Assembly (NCBI GenBank): GCA_016297855.1
Contig: JAEDFW010000024.1
Coordinates: 1 to 17,975, forward strand
Direction of reading: 5' to 3'
DNA length: 17,975 nucleotides
Source of the DNA: Oscillospiraceae bacterium
GTDB taxonomy: Bacteria > Bacillota > Clostridia > Oscillospirales > Oscillospiraceae
Part shown: piece after piece, positions 10,096 to 17,975 of the stretch
Layout: each line of letters starts with the position of its first letter
Position numbering within the stretch: the first letter of the stretch is position 1
Program-made: the position numbers and the translations under genes
Notes under the pieces: generated by a model
Seen by the model: the letters and a program-made list of their open reading frames with translations, nothing else
What the model was told of the DNA's origin: nothing
Databases searched by the model: none

Positions 10096-10102
10096 GGAGA
10101 GG
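10096..10102 (+). promoter_or_regulatory. Ribosome binding site that fixes the smc GTG start
   Basis: GGAGAGG is 7 nt upstream of GTG 10110. The resulting N-terminus (MYLKSLEIQGFKSF) matches the conserved start of SMC proteins exactly, so the GTG is the start rather than any ATG downstream. Confidence 0.85.
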
Positions 10103-10109
10103 TATTGGC

Positions 10110-13100
10110 GTGTATCTGAAATCGCTGGAGATCCAGGGCTTTAAATCCTTCCCGGATAAAACGGTGCTGCAATTCGGCAGCGACATCACTTCCATCGTCG
10201 GCCCCAACGGCAGCGGAAAATCGAATATCTCCGACGCGATCAGCTGGGTCATGGGCGAGCAGAGCAGCAAGGCGCTGCGCGGAGCAAAGATGGAGGACGT
10301 GATTTTTGGCGGTACGCAGAAGCGAGCAGCGGTCGGTTTTGCCGAGGCCACGCTGGTGCTGGACAATACGGACGGCGCGCTTGCTGTTGAAACGCCAGAG
10401 GTTATGATTACCCGGCGGTATTACCGCTCGGGTGAGAGCGAATACTATATCAACCGGCAGTCGGCACGCCTGCGCGATATCAATGAGCTGCTGATGGACA
10501 CGGGCCTTGGCCGCGAGGGCTATTCCAACATCGGTCAGGGCAGAATTGACGAGATCTTGTCGCTCAAATCCACCGAGCGGCGGGAAGTTTTTGAAGAGGC
10601 CGCGGGTATCTCCAAATACCGCCACCGCAAGGAGGAAACCGAGCGCAGGCTGCTGAACACCGAGGACAATCTGCTGCGCATCGGCGATAAAATCTCGGAG
10701 CTGGAGCTGCAGGTTGATCCGCTGCGCGAGCAGGCAAAGAAGGCAGAAAAATATCTTGCCCTGCAGGCAGAACTGAAAGGCTATGAAGTCACACTCTGGC
10801 TGTCACAGCTGGAGAAAGTGACGCAGGAGGCGCAAAAGGCCGCCGCAGACTATGCCTCTGCCGCGTTTGTGCTTGAGCAGGCGCACGATGAGCTACAGAC
10901 ACTCTATCAAAAATCCGAGCAGCTGTCTTTGCAGCTCAACCAGCAGACACTGCAGCTCGAGCAGCAGCGTGACGCAATTGCCCGGATGGAATCCGACCGC
11001 CAGAAACGTGAAGCGGACGGCGCCGTTTTGCAGGCACAGTGTGAGCACCATAAGCAGGACATCGCGCGCATCGAGCAGGAGATGCTCGACGCAGAGACAC
11101 GCAGCGGCGGCGTTGCAGAACAGATTGAACAGCAGCGCGCGCATATGACAGAGCTTTCCGGCGCGCTTTCCGCGCTGCAGGAGAAACTCTCAGAACTGGA
11201 CCGGCAGAGCGCTGCGCTGGATCAGCAGTCACAGAGTACAGGGCAGTCCGTGCTGCAGCTGCGCGCGCAGCAGTCGCTGCTGCAGGCCGAGCAGACCGAG
11301 CGGCGAGCCGAGATCGCGTCACTCACCGCATCCATGACAGAATTGGCCCAGCGCCGCGAACAGCTGGAAGCCGACTGCGCGGCTGCACGGGAGCGCCTGG
11401 TGCAGATCGAACAGCAGAAAGCCGACTGCGCCGCACGGTTACAGCAGGCCAGAGAAAACGTTACCTCGGCTGAGAATACCATCGCAGGCTATCAGCTGCG
11501 GCTGAACGCCCGTGTTCAGCAGCGCGAGAGCCTGCAAAAGCAAACCGACGCAGCGTCGCTGCAGCTGGATACGCTCGATGCGAAGATCAGAATGCTGCGC
11601 GAGATGGAGCGCGATTACGAGGGATTCTCCAAGGCGGTACGCCTTGTGATGCAGAGTGCCGAACGCGGCAGCCTGCGCGGGGTACACGGCCCTGTGTCCA
11701 AGCTCATTTCCGTGGGCGAGGAATATACCACCGCCATTGAGACCGCATTGGGTGCAGCCATGCAGCAGATTGTCGTTGATAGCGAAGAAGACGGCAAGGC
11801 TGCGATATTGATGCTCAAGCGCGCCGACGGAGGCCGTGCGACGTTTTTGCCGCTTACTGGCGTCAAGGGTCAGCGGATGCAGCCCGGCGAGGCTGCTGCG
11901 ATGCCGGGCTATGTCGGCATCGCGTCCGAGCTTGTTTCGGCTGACGCGCGCTATGCGGGCGTGGTGGAGAATCTGCTCGGCAGAACGATTATTGCCGAAA
12001 CGCTCGATCAGGCCATCCGCATGGCAAAAAAGATGCAGAGCCGCGTGCGGATCGTCACGCTCGACGGGCAGGTCATGAACGTCGGCGGCAGCATGACGGG
12101 TGGTTCTGCGTCAAAGAGCGCGGGTGTTCTCTCTCGCGCCAACGCGCTGCAGAAGCTGTCGGATGAGCGCGGGCAGCTCGCGCAGAAAACGGCGCAGCTG
12201 CGCCAGCGCCTGTCTGAGGCAGCGGCCAGCGCCGCCAAAACAGAGTTTGAGTGCTCTGCTGTCCAGAGTCAGCTGCGCGAAGCCGAGGACGAGGTTTTGC
12301 GCCGGACGGAGGAGGAAAAGCAGACACAGATGCTGCTTGCCGCCGTGCAGGAAAATCTGGATGGCTATGAAAAAGAGCTTGCCAGAATGCAAAGCAGAAA
12401 TTCCGGCGGCGCGGGTCAGCTGACGGCGCTCGAGCAGCTGTTGAGCAGTGCCGGGCAGAAGCTGGAGGCGCTTGCCGCGCAGGAGCAGTCATTGGAGCAG
12501 CAGCAGTTGCAGCTGCAGGATAAGGCTGCTGTGCTTGCCCGGATTGCCACCGATACAAAACTGCAGGCTGCAGCCAATCAGGCTGAGCAGCAGAGTCTGG
12601 AAAAGAGCATTACGCAGATGGAAGCGCTGCGCGAGGCCATGCAGGGCGATCGCAGTCAGAAAGAGCGCCTGATTGAGGACTACCGCGCGCAGATCGTGCA
12701 GACGCAGCAGCAGATTTCCGCTCTGCAGGACGAGCTGTTACAGATGGAGCAGGAGACAGATACTGCCCGGCAGATTCTGCGCGAATCGGTCGATGCGCGT
12801 GCGCAGCTGGAGGCCACTCGCAATCAGACGGAAAAGCAGGCACAGGAAAAGAACCAGAACATCCTGCTCATGGAGCGCGAGTCCGCGCGTCTGGAACAGA
12901 AGAAGGCCACGGGCGAACTTGAGCAGAAACAGCTGGTGGATAAACTCTGGGACTCGTACGAGCTGACTCCGTCCACGGCTGTATCGCAGAAGGTGGAGGT
13001 TGAAAGCCTGGCTGCCGCGCAGCGGCAGATCACCGACCTGCGCCGCAAGATTTCGGCCCTCGGCACGCCGAACCTCGGAGCGATCGAGGAATTTGCCCGC

Positions 13101-13682
13101 GTGAATGAGCGCTATGAATACCTGTGCATGCAGCGCGATGACGTGACCCACGCAAAATCCGAGCTTGAGGGCATCGTCAAGAGCATTACCGAGCAGATGA
13201 CCGAAATATTTGTGCGGGAATTTGCACGGATCAACGAGTATTTCGGCAAGACATTCGTCGAGATGTTCGGCGGCGGCAAGGGTGAGCTTGTGCTGGAAGA
13301 TGCGTCTGATCCGCTTGAATGCGGCATTGAGATCAAAGTCCAGCCGCCCGGCAAGCAGCTCAAGACCATTACGCTGCTCTCAGGCGGCGAGAAGGCGTTT
13401 GTGGCAATCGCTCTGTATTTTGCGATTTTGAAAGTGCGGCCGACACCGTTCTGCATGCTTGATGAGATCGACGCGGCGCTGGACGACCGGAACGTCGAAC
13501 GCTTTGCGACGTATCTCAGAAATCTCTGCGATAAGACGCAGTTCATCGTCATCACGCACCGCCGCGGCACGATGGAGGCTTCGGACGTGCTCTATGGCGT
13601 GACGATGCAGGAGCAGGGAATTTCAAAGATTTTGCATCTGAATCTCGATGATATGCAGAAAGAGCTGGGCATCACCGGCTGA
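10110..13682 (+). CDS. smc: Chromosome partition protein SMC
   Basis: 1190-residue condensin ATPase that organises and segregates the chromosome together with ScpA and ScpB. The N-terminal head holds Walker A GPNGSGKS at 31-38. Coiled-coil arms cover roughly 165-510 and 680-1020; they are unusually rich in Gln, Ala and Glu with few hydrophobic patches. The hinge lies at about 520-675, starting at GVHGPVSKLI (524-533) and ending in the glycine motif GGSMTGGS (659-666). The C-terminal head has the ABC signature LSGGEK at 1090-1095 and Walker B CMLDEID at 1115-1121 (D1118, E1119). Length is normal (B. subtilis about 1186). It is the first gene after its own promoter; ftsY follows after 23 nt, as in many Firmicutes. 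Confidence 0.98.
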   Translation: MYLKSLEIQGFKSFPDKTVLQFGSDITSIVGPNGSGKSNISDAISWVMGEQSSKALRGAKMEDVIFGGTQKRAAVGFAEATLVLDNTDGALAVETPEVMITRRYYRSGESEYYINRQSARLRDINELLMDTGLGREGYSNIGQGRIDEILSLKSTERREVFEEAAGISKYRHRKEETERRLLNTEDNLLRIGDKISELELQVDPLREQAKKAEKYLALQAELKGYEVTLWLSQLEKVTQEAQKAAADYASAAFVLEQAHDELQTLYQKSEQLSLQLNQQTLQLEQQRDAIARMESDRQKREADGAVLQAQCEHHKQDIARIEQEMLDAETRSGGVAEQIEQQRAHMTELSGALSALQEKLSELDRQSAALDQQSQSTGQSVLQLRAQQSLLQAEQTERRAEIASLTASMTELAQRREQLEADCAAARERLVQIEQQKADCAARLQQARENVTSAENTIAGYQLRLNARVQQRESLQKQTDAASLQLDTLDAKIRMLREMERDYEGFSKAVRLVMQSAERGSLRGVHGPVSKLISVGEEYTTAIETALGAAMQQIVVDSEEDGKAAILMLKRADGGRATFLPLTGVKGQRMQPGEAAAMPGYVGIASELVSADARYAGVVENLLGRTIIAETLDQAIRMAKKMQSRVRIVTLDGQVMNVGGSMTGGSASKSAGVLSRANALQKLSDERGQLAQKTAQLRQRLSEAAASAAKTEFECSAVQSQLREAEDEVLRRTEEEKQTQMLLAAVQENLDGYEKELARMQSRNSGGAGQLTALEQLLSSAGQKLEALAAQEQSLEQQQLQLQDKAAVLARIATDTKLQAAANQAEQQSLEKSITQMEALREAMQGDRSQKERLIEDYRAQIVQTQQQISALQDELLQMEQETDTARQILRESVDARAQLEATRNQTEKQAQEKNQNILLMERESARLEQKKATGELEQKQLVDKLWDSYELTPSTAVSQKVEVESLAAAQRQITDLRRKISALGTPNLGAIEEFARVNERYEYLCMQRDDVTHAKSELEGIVKSITEQMTEIFVREFARINEYFGKTFVEMFGGGKGELVLEDASDPLECGIEIKVQPPGKQLKTITLLSGGEKAFVAIALYFAILKVRPTPFCMLDEIDAALDDRNVERFATYLRNLCDKTQFIVITHRRGTMEASDVLYGVTMQEQGISKILHLNLDDMQKELGITG

Positions 13683-13705
13683 TATACATGAAAGAGGATT
13701 GAAAC

Positions 13706-14596
13706 ATGGGGTTTTTTGAAAAAATCAAGCAGGGGCTGAGCAGAACGGCCAGTTCCATTGGCAGCGTGTTTACGGCCAGCGAGCTGGACGACAATTTTTA
13801 CGACGAACTGGAAGAGCGCCTCATTCTTGCTGATCTCGGCGTGGAGACAACGCAGAAGGCGGTCGATGGCCTGCGTGAAAAGGTACGCGCACAAAAGCTC
13901 AAGTCCGCTGAGGAGGCACGAAAAGCGCTGCGCGAGGTGCTGTGTGAAATGCTGCAGGTCGGCAGCAGCGCATTAAAGCTCGATACCAAACCGTCGGTCA
14001 TTCTTGTCATCGGCGTGAACGGCGTAGGCAAAACCACCACCATCGGCAAGATCGCAAACCAGCTGCGCATGCAGGGGAAAAAGGTGCTTCTGTGCGCAGG
14101 CGATACATTCCGCGCGGCAGCCGCCGACCAGCTGGAAATCTGGGCCGGACGCGCGCATGTGGATATCATCCGCCAGCACGAGGGAGCAGACCCGGCCGCT
14201 GTTGTCTACGACGCAATCTGTGCGGCCAAGGCGCGCGGCTCCGACGTCATATTGTGTGATACCGCCGGACGGCTGCACAACAAGGCCAACCTCATGAATG
14301 AGCTTGGAAAAATCTCGCGTATTCTCTCGCGGGAGCTGCCTGAGGCCAGCAGGGAAGTGCTTTTGGTACTTGACGGCACCACCGGCCAGAACGGCCTCAT
14401 TCAGGCCAAACAGTTTCAGGAAATCGCAGGCGTTACCGGCATCGTGCTGACAAAGCTCGACGGTACTGCCAAGGGCGGCGTGGTCATTGCGGTTGCCGAC
14501 ACACTGCAGATTCCGGTCAAGTTCATCGGCGTCGGAGAACAGATGGATGATTTGATGGCGTTCGACGCCAGGACGTTTGTGGAGGCGCTTGTATGA
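13706..14596 (+). CDS. ftsY: Signal recognition particle receptor FtsY (NG domain only)
   Basis: 296-residue SRP-GTPase that receives ribosome-SRP complexes at the membrane. The N domain occupies about 1-90 and begins with a short amphipathic, basic MGFFEKIKQGLSRT segment likely to touch lipid; there is no acidic A domain, as usual in Firmicutes. G-domain motifs: P-loop GVNGVGKTT at 103-111, DTFRAAAADQL at 133-143, DTAGR at 185-189, TKLDGTAKGG at 249-258 and the closing GVGE at 275-278. SD AAAGAGGA (13691-13698) is 7 nt before the ATG. The stop overlaps rdgB as ATGA. The SRP partner ffh, often downstream in Firmicutes, is not next here. Confidence 0.98.
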   Translation: MGFFEKIKQGLSRTASSIGSVFTASELDDNFYDELEERLILADLGVETTQKAVDGLREKVRAQKLKSAEEARKALREVLCEMLQVGSSALKLDTKPSVILVIGVNGVGKTTTIGKIANQLRMQGKKVLLCAGDTFRAAAADQLEIWAGRAHVDIIRQHEGADPAAVVYDAICAAKARGSDVILCDTAGRLHNKANLMNELGKISRILSRELPEASREVLLVLDGTTGQNGLIQAKQFQEIAGVTGIVLTKLDGTAKGGVVIAVADTLQIPVKFIGVGEQMDDLMAFDARTFVEALV

Positions 14597-15192
14597 AGCT
14601 GATTCTGGCGAGCAAAAACCGGCATAAACTGACTGAGCTGGATGCGATCTTGCGGGGACTCGGAATGGAAGTTGCGCTGGAAAGCGAATACGGCCTCGAT
14701 CTTGACGTCGAGGAGACCGGCACGACGTTTGCGGAGAATTCATATCTCAAGGCAAAGGCGGTTTTTGATGCCAGCGGCCACGCTGCCATTGCCGATGACT
14801 CGGGGCTGATGGTTGACGCACTGCATGGCGAACCGGGCGTATACTCGGCCCGCTACGGCGGCAGACAGACCGACGCCGCGCGTACGGCATATCTGTTGGA
14901 AAACATGAAGAACGTTCCGGACGATCAGCGCGGCGCGCAGTTTGTCAGCGTTATCACCTGCATCTTTCCCGACGGCCGGAAGATCACGGCCAAGGGCGTG
15001 TGCCGCGGAACGATCCTTCACGAGATGCACGGCACGGGCGGCTTCGGCTACGATCCGGTGTTCTTCGTGCCGGAGTACGGTATGACATTTGCCGAGCTTT
15101 CCGCCGAACAGAAAAATGCGATTTCACACCGCGGCCTTGCGCTGCGTGAATTCAGCAGAAAGGTGCAGGAGGGAATCTATGATGACGAGTAA
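14593..15192 (+). CDS. rdgB: XTP/dITP pyrophosphatase (RdgB/HAM1 family)
   Basis: 199-residue nucleotide-pool cleaning enzyme that hydrolyses dITP, dXTP and ITP to monophosphates and PPi so that deaminated purines are not built into DNA or RNA. Visible family motifs: SKNRHK at 7-12, acidic E40-E41, the DDSGL block at 68-72 with the likely catalytic D69, GGFGYDP at 149-155 and SHRG at 178-181. Length equals the family norm. SD GGAGG (14581-14585) is embedded in the end of ftsY, 7 nt before the ATG; the start and the ftsY stop share ATGA, so translation is coupled. Its 3' end overlaps yhbY by 14 nt. Confidence 0.96.
   Translation: MKLILASKNRHKLTELDAILRGLGMEVALESEYGLDLDVEETGTTFAENSYLKAKAVFDASGHAAIADDSGLMVDALHGEPGVYSARYGGRQTDAARTAYLLENMKNVPDDQRGAQFVSVITCIFPDGRKITAKGVCRGTILHEMHGTGGFGYDPVFFVPEYGMTFAELSAEQKNAISHRGLALREFSRKVQEGIYDDE
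15167..15172 (+). promoter_or_regulatory. Ribosome binding site that fixes the yhbY start
   Basis: AGGAGG inside the rdgB 3' end lies 6 nt before ATG 15179 and 9 nt before the adjacent in-frame ATG 15182. This supports one of these two codons over any upstream start in the same frame, which would add residues with no match to the CRM fold. Confidence 0.8.
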
Positions 15193-15631
15193 GGAACGGG
15201 CTGTGCTGCGCGGCCAGGCCAATACCATTGATGTGACGCTCATGGTTGGCAAGGGTGGTGTGTCCGACGCGCTGATCATTGAGGCGGAAAAACTGCTGGA
15301 CGCGCATGAGCTGGTCAAGGGCCGCGTGCTGGAAGCCGCGATGCTCACGGCCCGTGAGGCGTGCGACGCGCTGTGCGAAGCGACCGGCGCTGACGGCGTG
15401 CAGGTCGTGGGCGGCACATTCGTGATCTATCGGAAGTCTGAGAAGCTTGAGCGTGCGAGAAAAGCCGCTGAACAGACGAAAAAAACCGCTGCGAAAAAGG
15501 TCAACCCTGTCAAGGCCGGCATTCAGGCGCGACGCAGGCAGGCAAAGGCTGATAAAGAGCGCAGACAGAAATACTTCCACGATGCGGCGGTGAAGGCCGC
15601 CATCGAGCGCAGAAAGCAGTCGGAGCAGTAA
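15179..15631 (+). CDS. yhbY: YhbY-type CRM-domain RNA-binding protein with a basic C-terminal extension
   Basis: 150-residue protein (148 if ATG 15182 is used). Residues about 5-86 are a CRM domain, the fold of E. coli YhbY, which associates with pre-50S ribosomal subunits. Visible are LRGQANTIDVTLMVGKGG (10-27), with the GxxG-type loop VGKGGVSD at 23-30, the helix LLDAHELVKGRVLE (39-52) and the closing strand VVGGTFVIYR (76-85). Ordinary YhbY proteins stop near residue 97. This one continues with about 60 residues rich in Lys, Arg, Ala and Gln, including KKTAAKK at 101-107, the same unit as in the TopA tail. The extension is predicted helical and basic, probably adding rRNA contact. It overlaps rdgB by 14 nt and precedes nadD-yqeK by 18 nt, the usual Firmicutes order. 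Confidence 0.9.
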   Translation: MMTSKERAVLRGQANTIDVTLMVGKGGVSDALIIEAEKLLDAHELVKGRVLEAAMLTAREACDALCEATGADGVQVVGGTFVIYRKSEKLERARKAAEQTKKTAAKKVNPVKAGIQARRRQAKADKERRQKYFHDAAVKAAIERRKQSEQ

Positions 15632-15649
15632 CGGCAGGAGGCGCGGGTT

Positions 15650-16849
15650 ATGGCAAAGATCGGTATCTACGGCGGCACATTCAATCCACCGCATGCAGGG
15701 CATGTTCTTGCGGCACAGCAGTGCCGTGAGCAGCTTGGACTGGATGAGGTGATTCTGATCCCGGCGGCGATCCCACCGCACAAGGCGCTGGCGGATGATT
15801 CGCCAGATGCGGCCGTGCGCCTGGAACTGACGAGGCTTGCCGTGCAGGGCGAGGAAGGCCTGACGGTCAGCGATGTGGAGCTTTCACGAGGCGGCACAAG
15901 CTACACCGTGGATACTTTGCGTGAGATTAAGGCAAGCTATCACCACGACAAGCTCTATCTTCTCATGGGAACGGATATGTTTCTCAGCTTTGAGAGCTGG
16001 CGCAATCCGGAGCAGATTGCATCGCTTGCGCTTCCGGTCTGCCTGCACCGCGGCAGGGAAAACCCGCAGCTGAAGGCAGATATCGAGCAGCAGGCGAAAA
16101 GACTCAAAAAGCTGTACCGCTGCGAGCCGATCCTGCTGGACAATGACTGTGTGGAGATCTCCTCCACACAGGTGCGGCGGCTGTTGTTTTTTGGCTGCGC
16201 GCAGGCGTATCTGCCGCCTGCGGTCCTGCACAGGATTGAGGCCGGCGGACTTTACGGTCTGGATGCAGACTGCCGCGCGCTGCCGTTTGACCGGCTGAAG
16301 GAGATCAGTCTGTCTCTGCTCAAGCCAACGCGTGTGGCGCATGTGGCCGGCTGCTGTGAGACGGCGCAGGCGCTTGCCCGCCGCTATGGCGCAGACGAAC
16401 GCGATGCGGCACGTGCCGGCATTCTGCACGACGTGACCAAGGCGCTCACGGGCGAGCAGCAGCTGCAGCTGTGCGAGCATTTTTCTCTGGATATCACCGA
16501 GTTTGAGCGAGAGCACCCCAAGCTTCTGCACGCGAAAACAGGCGCTGCCGTAGCTGAACGGATCTTTGGAGAGAATGAGGCAGTATGCAGCGCCATTTGC
16601 TATCATACGACCGGCTGCGCGGAGATGACGACGCTGGAAAAGATCATCTATCTTGCCGATTACATTGAGCCTACGCGCGCATTTGACGGCGTGGAGCAGC
16701 TGCGTGAGGCGGCCTGGCGCGATCTTGACGAGGGAATGCTGCTGGGTCTTGATATGACGCTGGAGCATCTTCGCGAGCAAAAGCAGCCGCAGGCGCTCGA
16801 ATCGGTTCAAGCGCGTGACTGGCTGCTGGCGAAAGGAACAAAGGCATGA
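15650..16849 (+). CDS. nadD-yqeK: Fused nicotinate-nucleotide adenylyltransferase (NadD) and YqeK HD-domain Ap4A hydrolase
   Basis: A single 399-residue frame holds two enzymes that are usually separate neighbouring genes. Residues 1 to about 200 are NadD, which makes deamido-NAD from nicotinate mononucleotide and ATP: GGTFNPPHAGH at 8-18, PPHK at 42-45, SYTVDTL at 84-90, MGTDMF at 106-111 and ISSTQVRR at 170-177. Residues about 212-395 are YqeK, a metal-dependent HD-domain protein whose family splits symmetrical Ap4A: H231 (RVAHVAG), H260-D261 (ILHDVTK), H294, H319 (CYHTTG) and D337 (YLADYIEPTR). All expected metal ligands of both halves are intact and no stop or SD separates them, so the fusion appears functional. 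SD AGGAGG (15636-15641) is 8 nt before the ATG. The stop overlaps the LCP start as ATGA. Confidence 0.94.
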   Translation: MAKIGIYGGTFNPPHAGHVLAAQQCREQLGLDEVILIPAAIPPHKALADDSPDAAVRLELTRLAVQGEEGLTVSDVELSRGGTSYTVDTLREIKASYHHDKLYLLMGTDMFLSFESWRNPEQIASLALPVCLHRGRENPQLKADIEQQAKRLKKLYRCEPILLDNDCVEISSTQVRRLLFFGCAQAYLPPAVLHRIEAGGLYGLDADCRALPFDRLKEISLSLLKPTRVAHVAGCCETAQALARRYGADERDAARAGILHDVTKALTGEQQLQLCEHFSLDITEFEREHPKLLHAKTGAAVAERIFGENEAVCSAICYHTTGCAEMTTLEKIIYLADYIEPTRAFDGVEQLREAAWRDLDEGMLLGLDMTLEHLREQKQPQALESVQARDWLLAKGTKA

Positions 16850-17975
16850 ATTTTTTCCATAGCAGCCGCGGCAAGGAGCAAAGCAGCTCCGGCCGGCGGC
16901 GTCTGACGGGCGTGCAGAAGGGCGCGATCTTACTGGCGCTTGCTGTATGTATTCTGGCTGTGACGCTCTTTTTGATCTATCGTGCGGTGGTTCGTCCGGT
17001 TGAGCGGCCGGCGCAGATCACTCCGGCCGCTGCGGCGCAGAGTGAGCCCGTGTCTGCCGGGGAAAAGGAGCAGACGGAGGAGGAACCTGACCAGGAGCAG
17101 ATCGCGCTTGAGGTACCGCTTGAAGTACCGGTCAGCTACCGACCGGGTGTATATCATGTGCTCATCTGCGGCACCGACGGCGACGGTCTTCGCACCGACA
17201 CGATTATCATCGCGCATCTGGATGTGAACACGCACGAAACGGCGCTGCTCAGCATCCCGCGCGACACCATTGTGCCGCGCGCCGACGGCGGCATCATGAA
17301 AATCAATTCCGTCTATAACGGCGGAAAACAGGACGGTATGGAGCGGTTGGAAACAAGACTTGCCGCAATGCTGGGCTTTGAGATGGACGGGTATGCGCTT
17401 GTCGATCTTGAGGCATTTGAAAAAATAGTCGATCTGATTGGCGGCGTGTGGTTCGACGTGCCGCAGGATATGTATTATGTTGATAACAGTCAGGATCTGA
17501 CGATCGATCTCAAGCAGGGCTATCAGCTTCTTGACGGCGAGAAGGCCATGCATCTGGTGCGATTCCGCAAGGGCTACGCCTCGCAGGATATTCAGCGAAC
17601 AAAGGTACAGCAGGATTTTCTCAAGGCGCTGGCCGGGCAGTGCATGAAGATCAGCAATCTGGCGAAAATTCAGGAATTCGCCGAGATTATTTCCGAATAT
17701 GTTATCACAGATCTGACGGTCGGCAATATGCTCTACTACATGCAGGAGCTTTTGAAGTGTGATCTTGACGCCATGCAGAGCTATACTGCTGAGGGTGAGG
17801 GTATGATGATCAACGGCGTATCGTATTACCCACTGTATGCCAATCGCCTGCTGTCCGTTTTGAACGAGTCCTTCAATCCCTATGATACGGAAATCACGCA
17901 GGCGCAGATCAGTCTCATTACGCCGGAAGCGGCCAGAAGCTATCAGATGCCTGCAGAGCCGGAAGCAGATGACGC
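16846..17975 (+). CDS. LytR-CpsA-Psr (LCP) family cell-wall polymer transferase, 3' end outside the window
   Basis: At least 376 residues are visible and the frame is still open at the window edge. The protein has a basic cytosolic start, one membrane helix (about 26-49), an acidic/proline-rich spacer (about 50-98) and an extracellular LCP domain from about 99. LCP enzymes move undecaprenyl-pyrophosphate-linked glycopolymers, such as teichoic acids or capsule, onto peptidoglycan. Conserved residues are present: R116 and D118 (LRTDTIII), SIPRDT at 137-142, KINSVYNGG at 152-160 and the GEKAMHLVRFRKG...D..R block with R239, R241, D248 and R251. SD AAAGGA (16832-16837) is 8 nt before ATG 16846, inside the yqeK part. 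The frame appears intact throughout. In related genomes rsfS commonly follows; that is a prediction for the sequence beyond the edge. Confidence 0.93.
   Translation, partial: MNFFHSSRGKEQSSSGRRRLTGVQKGAILLALAVCILAVTLFLIYRAVVRPVERPAQITPAAAAQSEPVSAGEKEQTEEEPDQEQIALEVPLEVPVSYRPGVYHVLICGTDGDGLRTDTIIIAHLDVNTHETALLSIPRDTIVPRADGGIMKINSVYNGGKQDGMERLETRLAAMLGFEMDGYALVDLEAFEKIVDLIGGVWFDVPQDMYYVDNSQDLTIDLKQGYQLLDGEKAMHLVRFRKGYASQDIQRTKVQQDFLKALAGQCMKISNLAKIQEFAEIISEYVITDLTVGNMLYYMQELLKCDLDAMQSYTAEGEGMMINGVSYYPLYANRLLSVLNESFNPYDTEITQAQISLITPEAARSYQMPAEPEADD

Noticed and set aside
10850..12900. Frequent CAG/CTG runs within smc, considered as a DNA repeat
   Set aside because: They are scattered Gln/Leu codons of a coiled-coil arm with no fixed period at the DNA level.
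13973..14743. 256-residue minus-strand frame opposite ftsY-rdgB
   Set aside because: Lies entirely over coding sequence with intact GTPase motifs; no promoter, RBS or family motif of its own.
15089..15178. Upstream extension of the yhbY frame (30 extra residues)
   Set aside because: The extra residues fall inside rdgB and do not match the CRM domain; AGGAGG at 15167-15172 points to ATG 15179 or 15182.

Overview
The window is a dense, single-strand stretch of chromosomal housekeeping genes. Fifteen protein genes all lie on the + strand, and the first and last are cut by the window edges. The organism looks like a moderately GC-rich member of the Firmicutes (Bacillota), most likely an Oscillospirales/Clostridia-type gut bacterium. 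Reasons: the strong AGGAGG-type ribosome binding sites; Firmicutes gene clusters (dprA-topA-trmFO, plsX-rnc-smc-ftsY, yhbY-nadD-yqeK-LCP); folate-dependent TrmFO; an FtsY without an acidic domain; and the GC-rich third codon positions that generate long shadow frames on the opposite strand. The genus cannot be fixed from this sequence alone.

Layout. (1) 1-291: C-terminal end of methionyl-tRNA synthetase, followed by a perfect 12-bp hairpin terminator (302-333). (2) 421-449: a near-consensus sigma-A promoter and a structured leader, then an apparently continuous unit: ktrB and ktrA (potassium uptake), rlmB-like SpoU methyltransferase, dprA, topA, trmFO, plsX, rnc. Genes overlap or are separated by 45 nt at most, with ATGA start/stop overlaps at ktrA/rlmB and topA/trmFO. 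A second strong terminator (10000-10033) closes this unit. (3) 10044-10072: a second sigma-A promoter with an extended -10 drives smc, ftsY, rdgB, yhbY, a nadD-yqeK fusion and an LCP-family cell-wall gene that runs off the right edge. ATGA overlaps couple ftsY/rdgB and nadD-yqeK/LCP.

How the genes work together. The first unit joins K+ uptake to RNA modification (RlmB-like, TrmFO), DNA topology and uptake (TopA, DprA), phospholipid initiation (PlsX) and dsRNA processing (RNase III). The second joins chromosome condensation (SMC), membrane targeting (FtsY), nucleotide-pool sanitation (RdgB), ribosome assembly (YhbY), NAD synthesis plus Ap4A breakdown (NadD-YqeK) and wall-polymer attachment (LCP).

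I see no tRNA or rRNA gene, CRISPR array, insertion sequence, phage gene or pseudogene, and no gene-free gap over 300 bases. The largest non-coding stretch is 292-533; the next is 9995-10109. I found no clear undescribed system. The items most worth a second look are the NadD-YqeK fusion, a possible RBS-masking pseudoknot in the ktrB leader, and lysine/alanine-rich tails sharing a short motif on TopA and YhbY.
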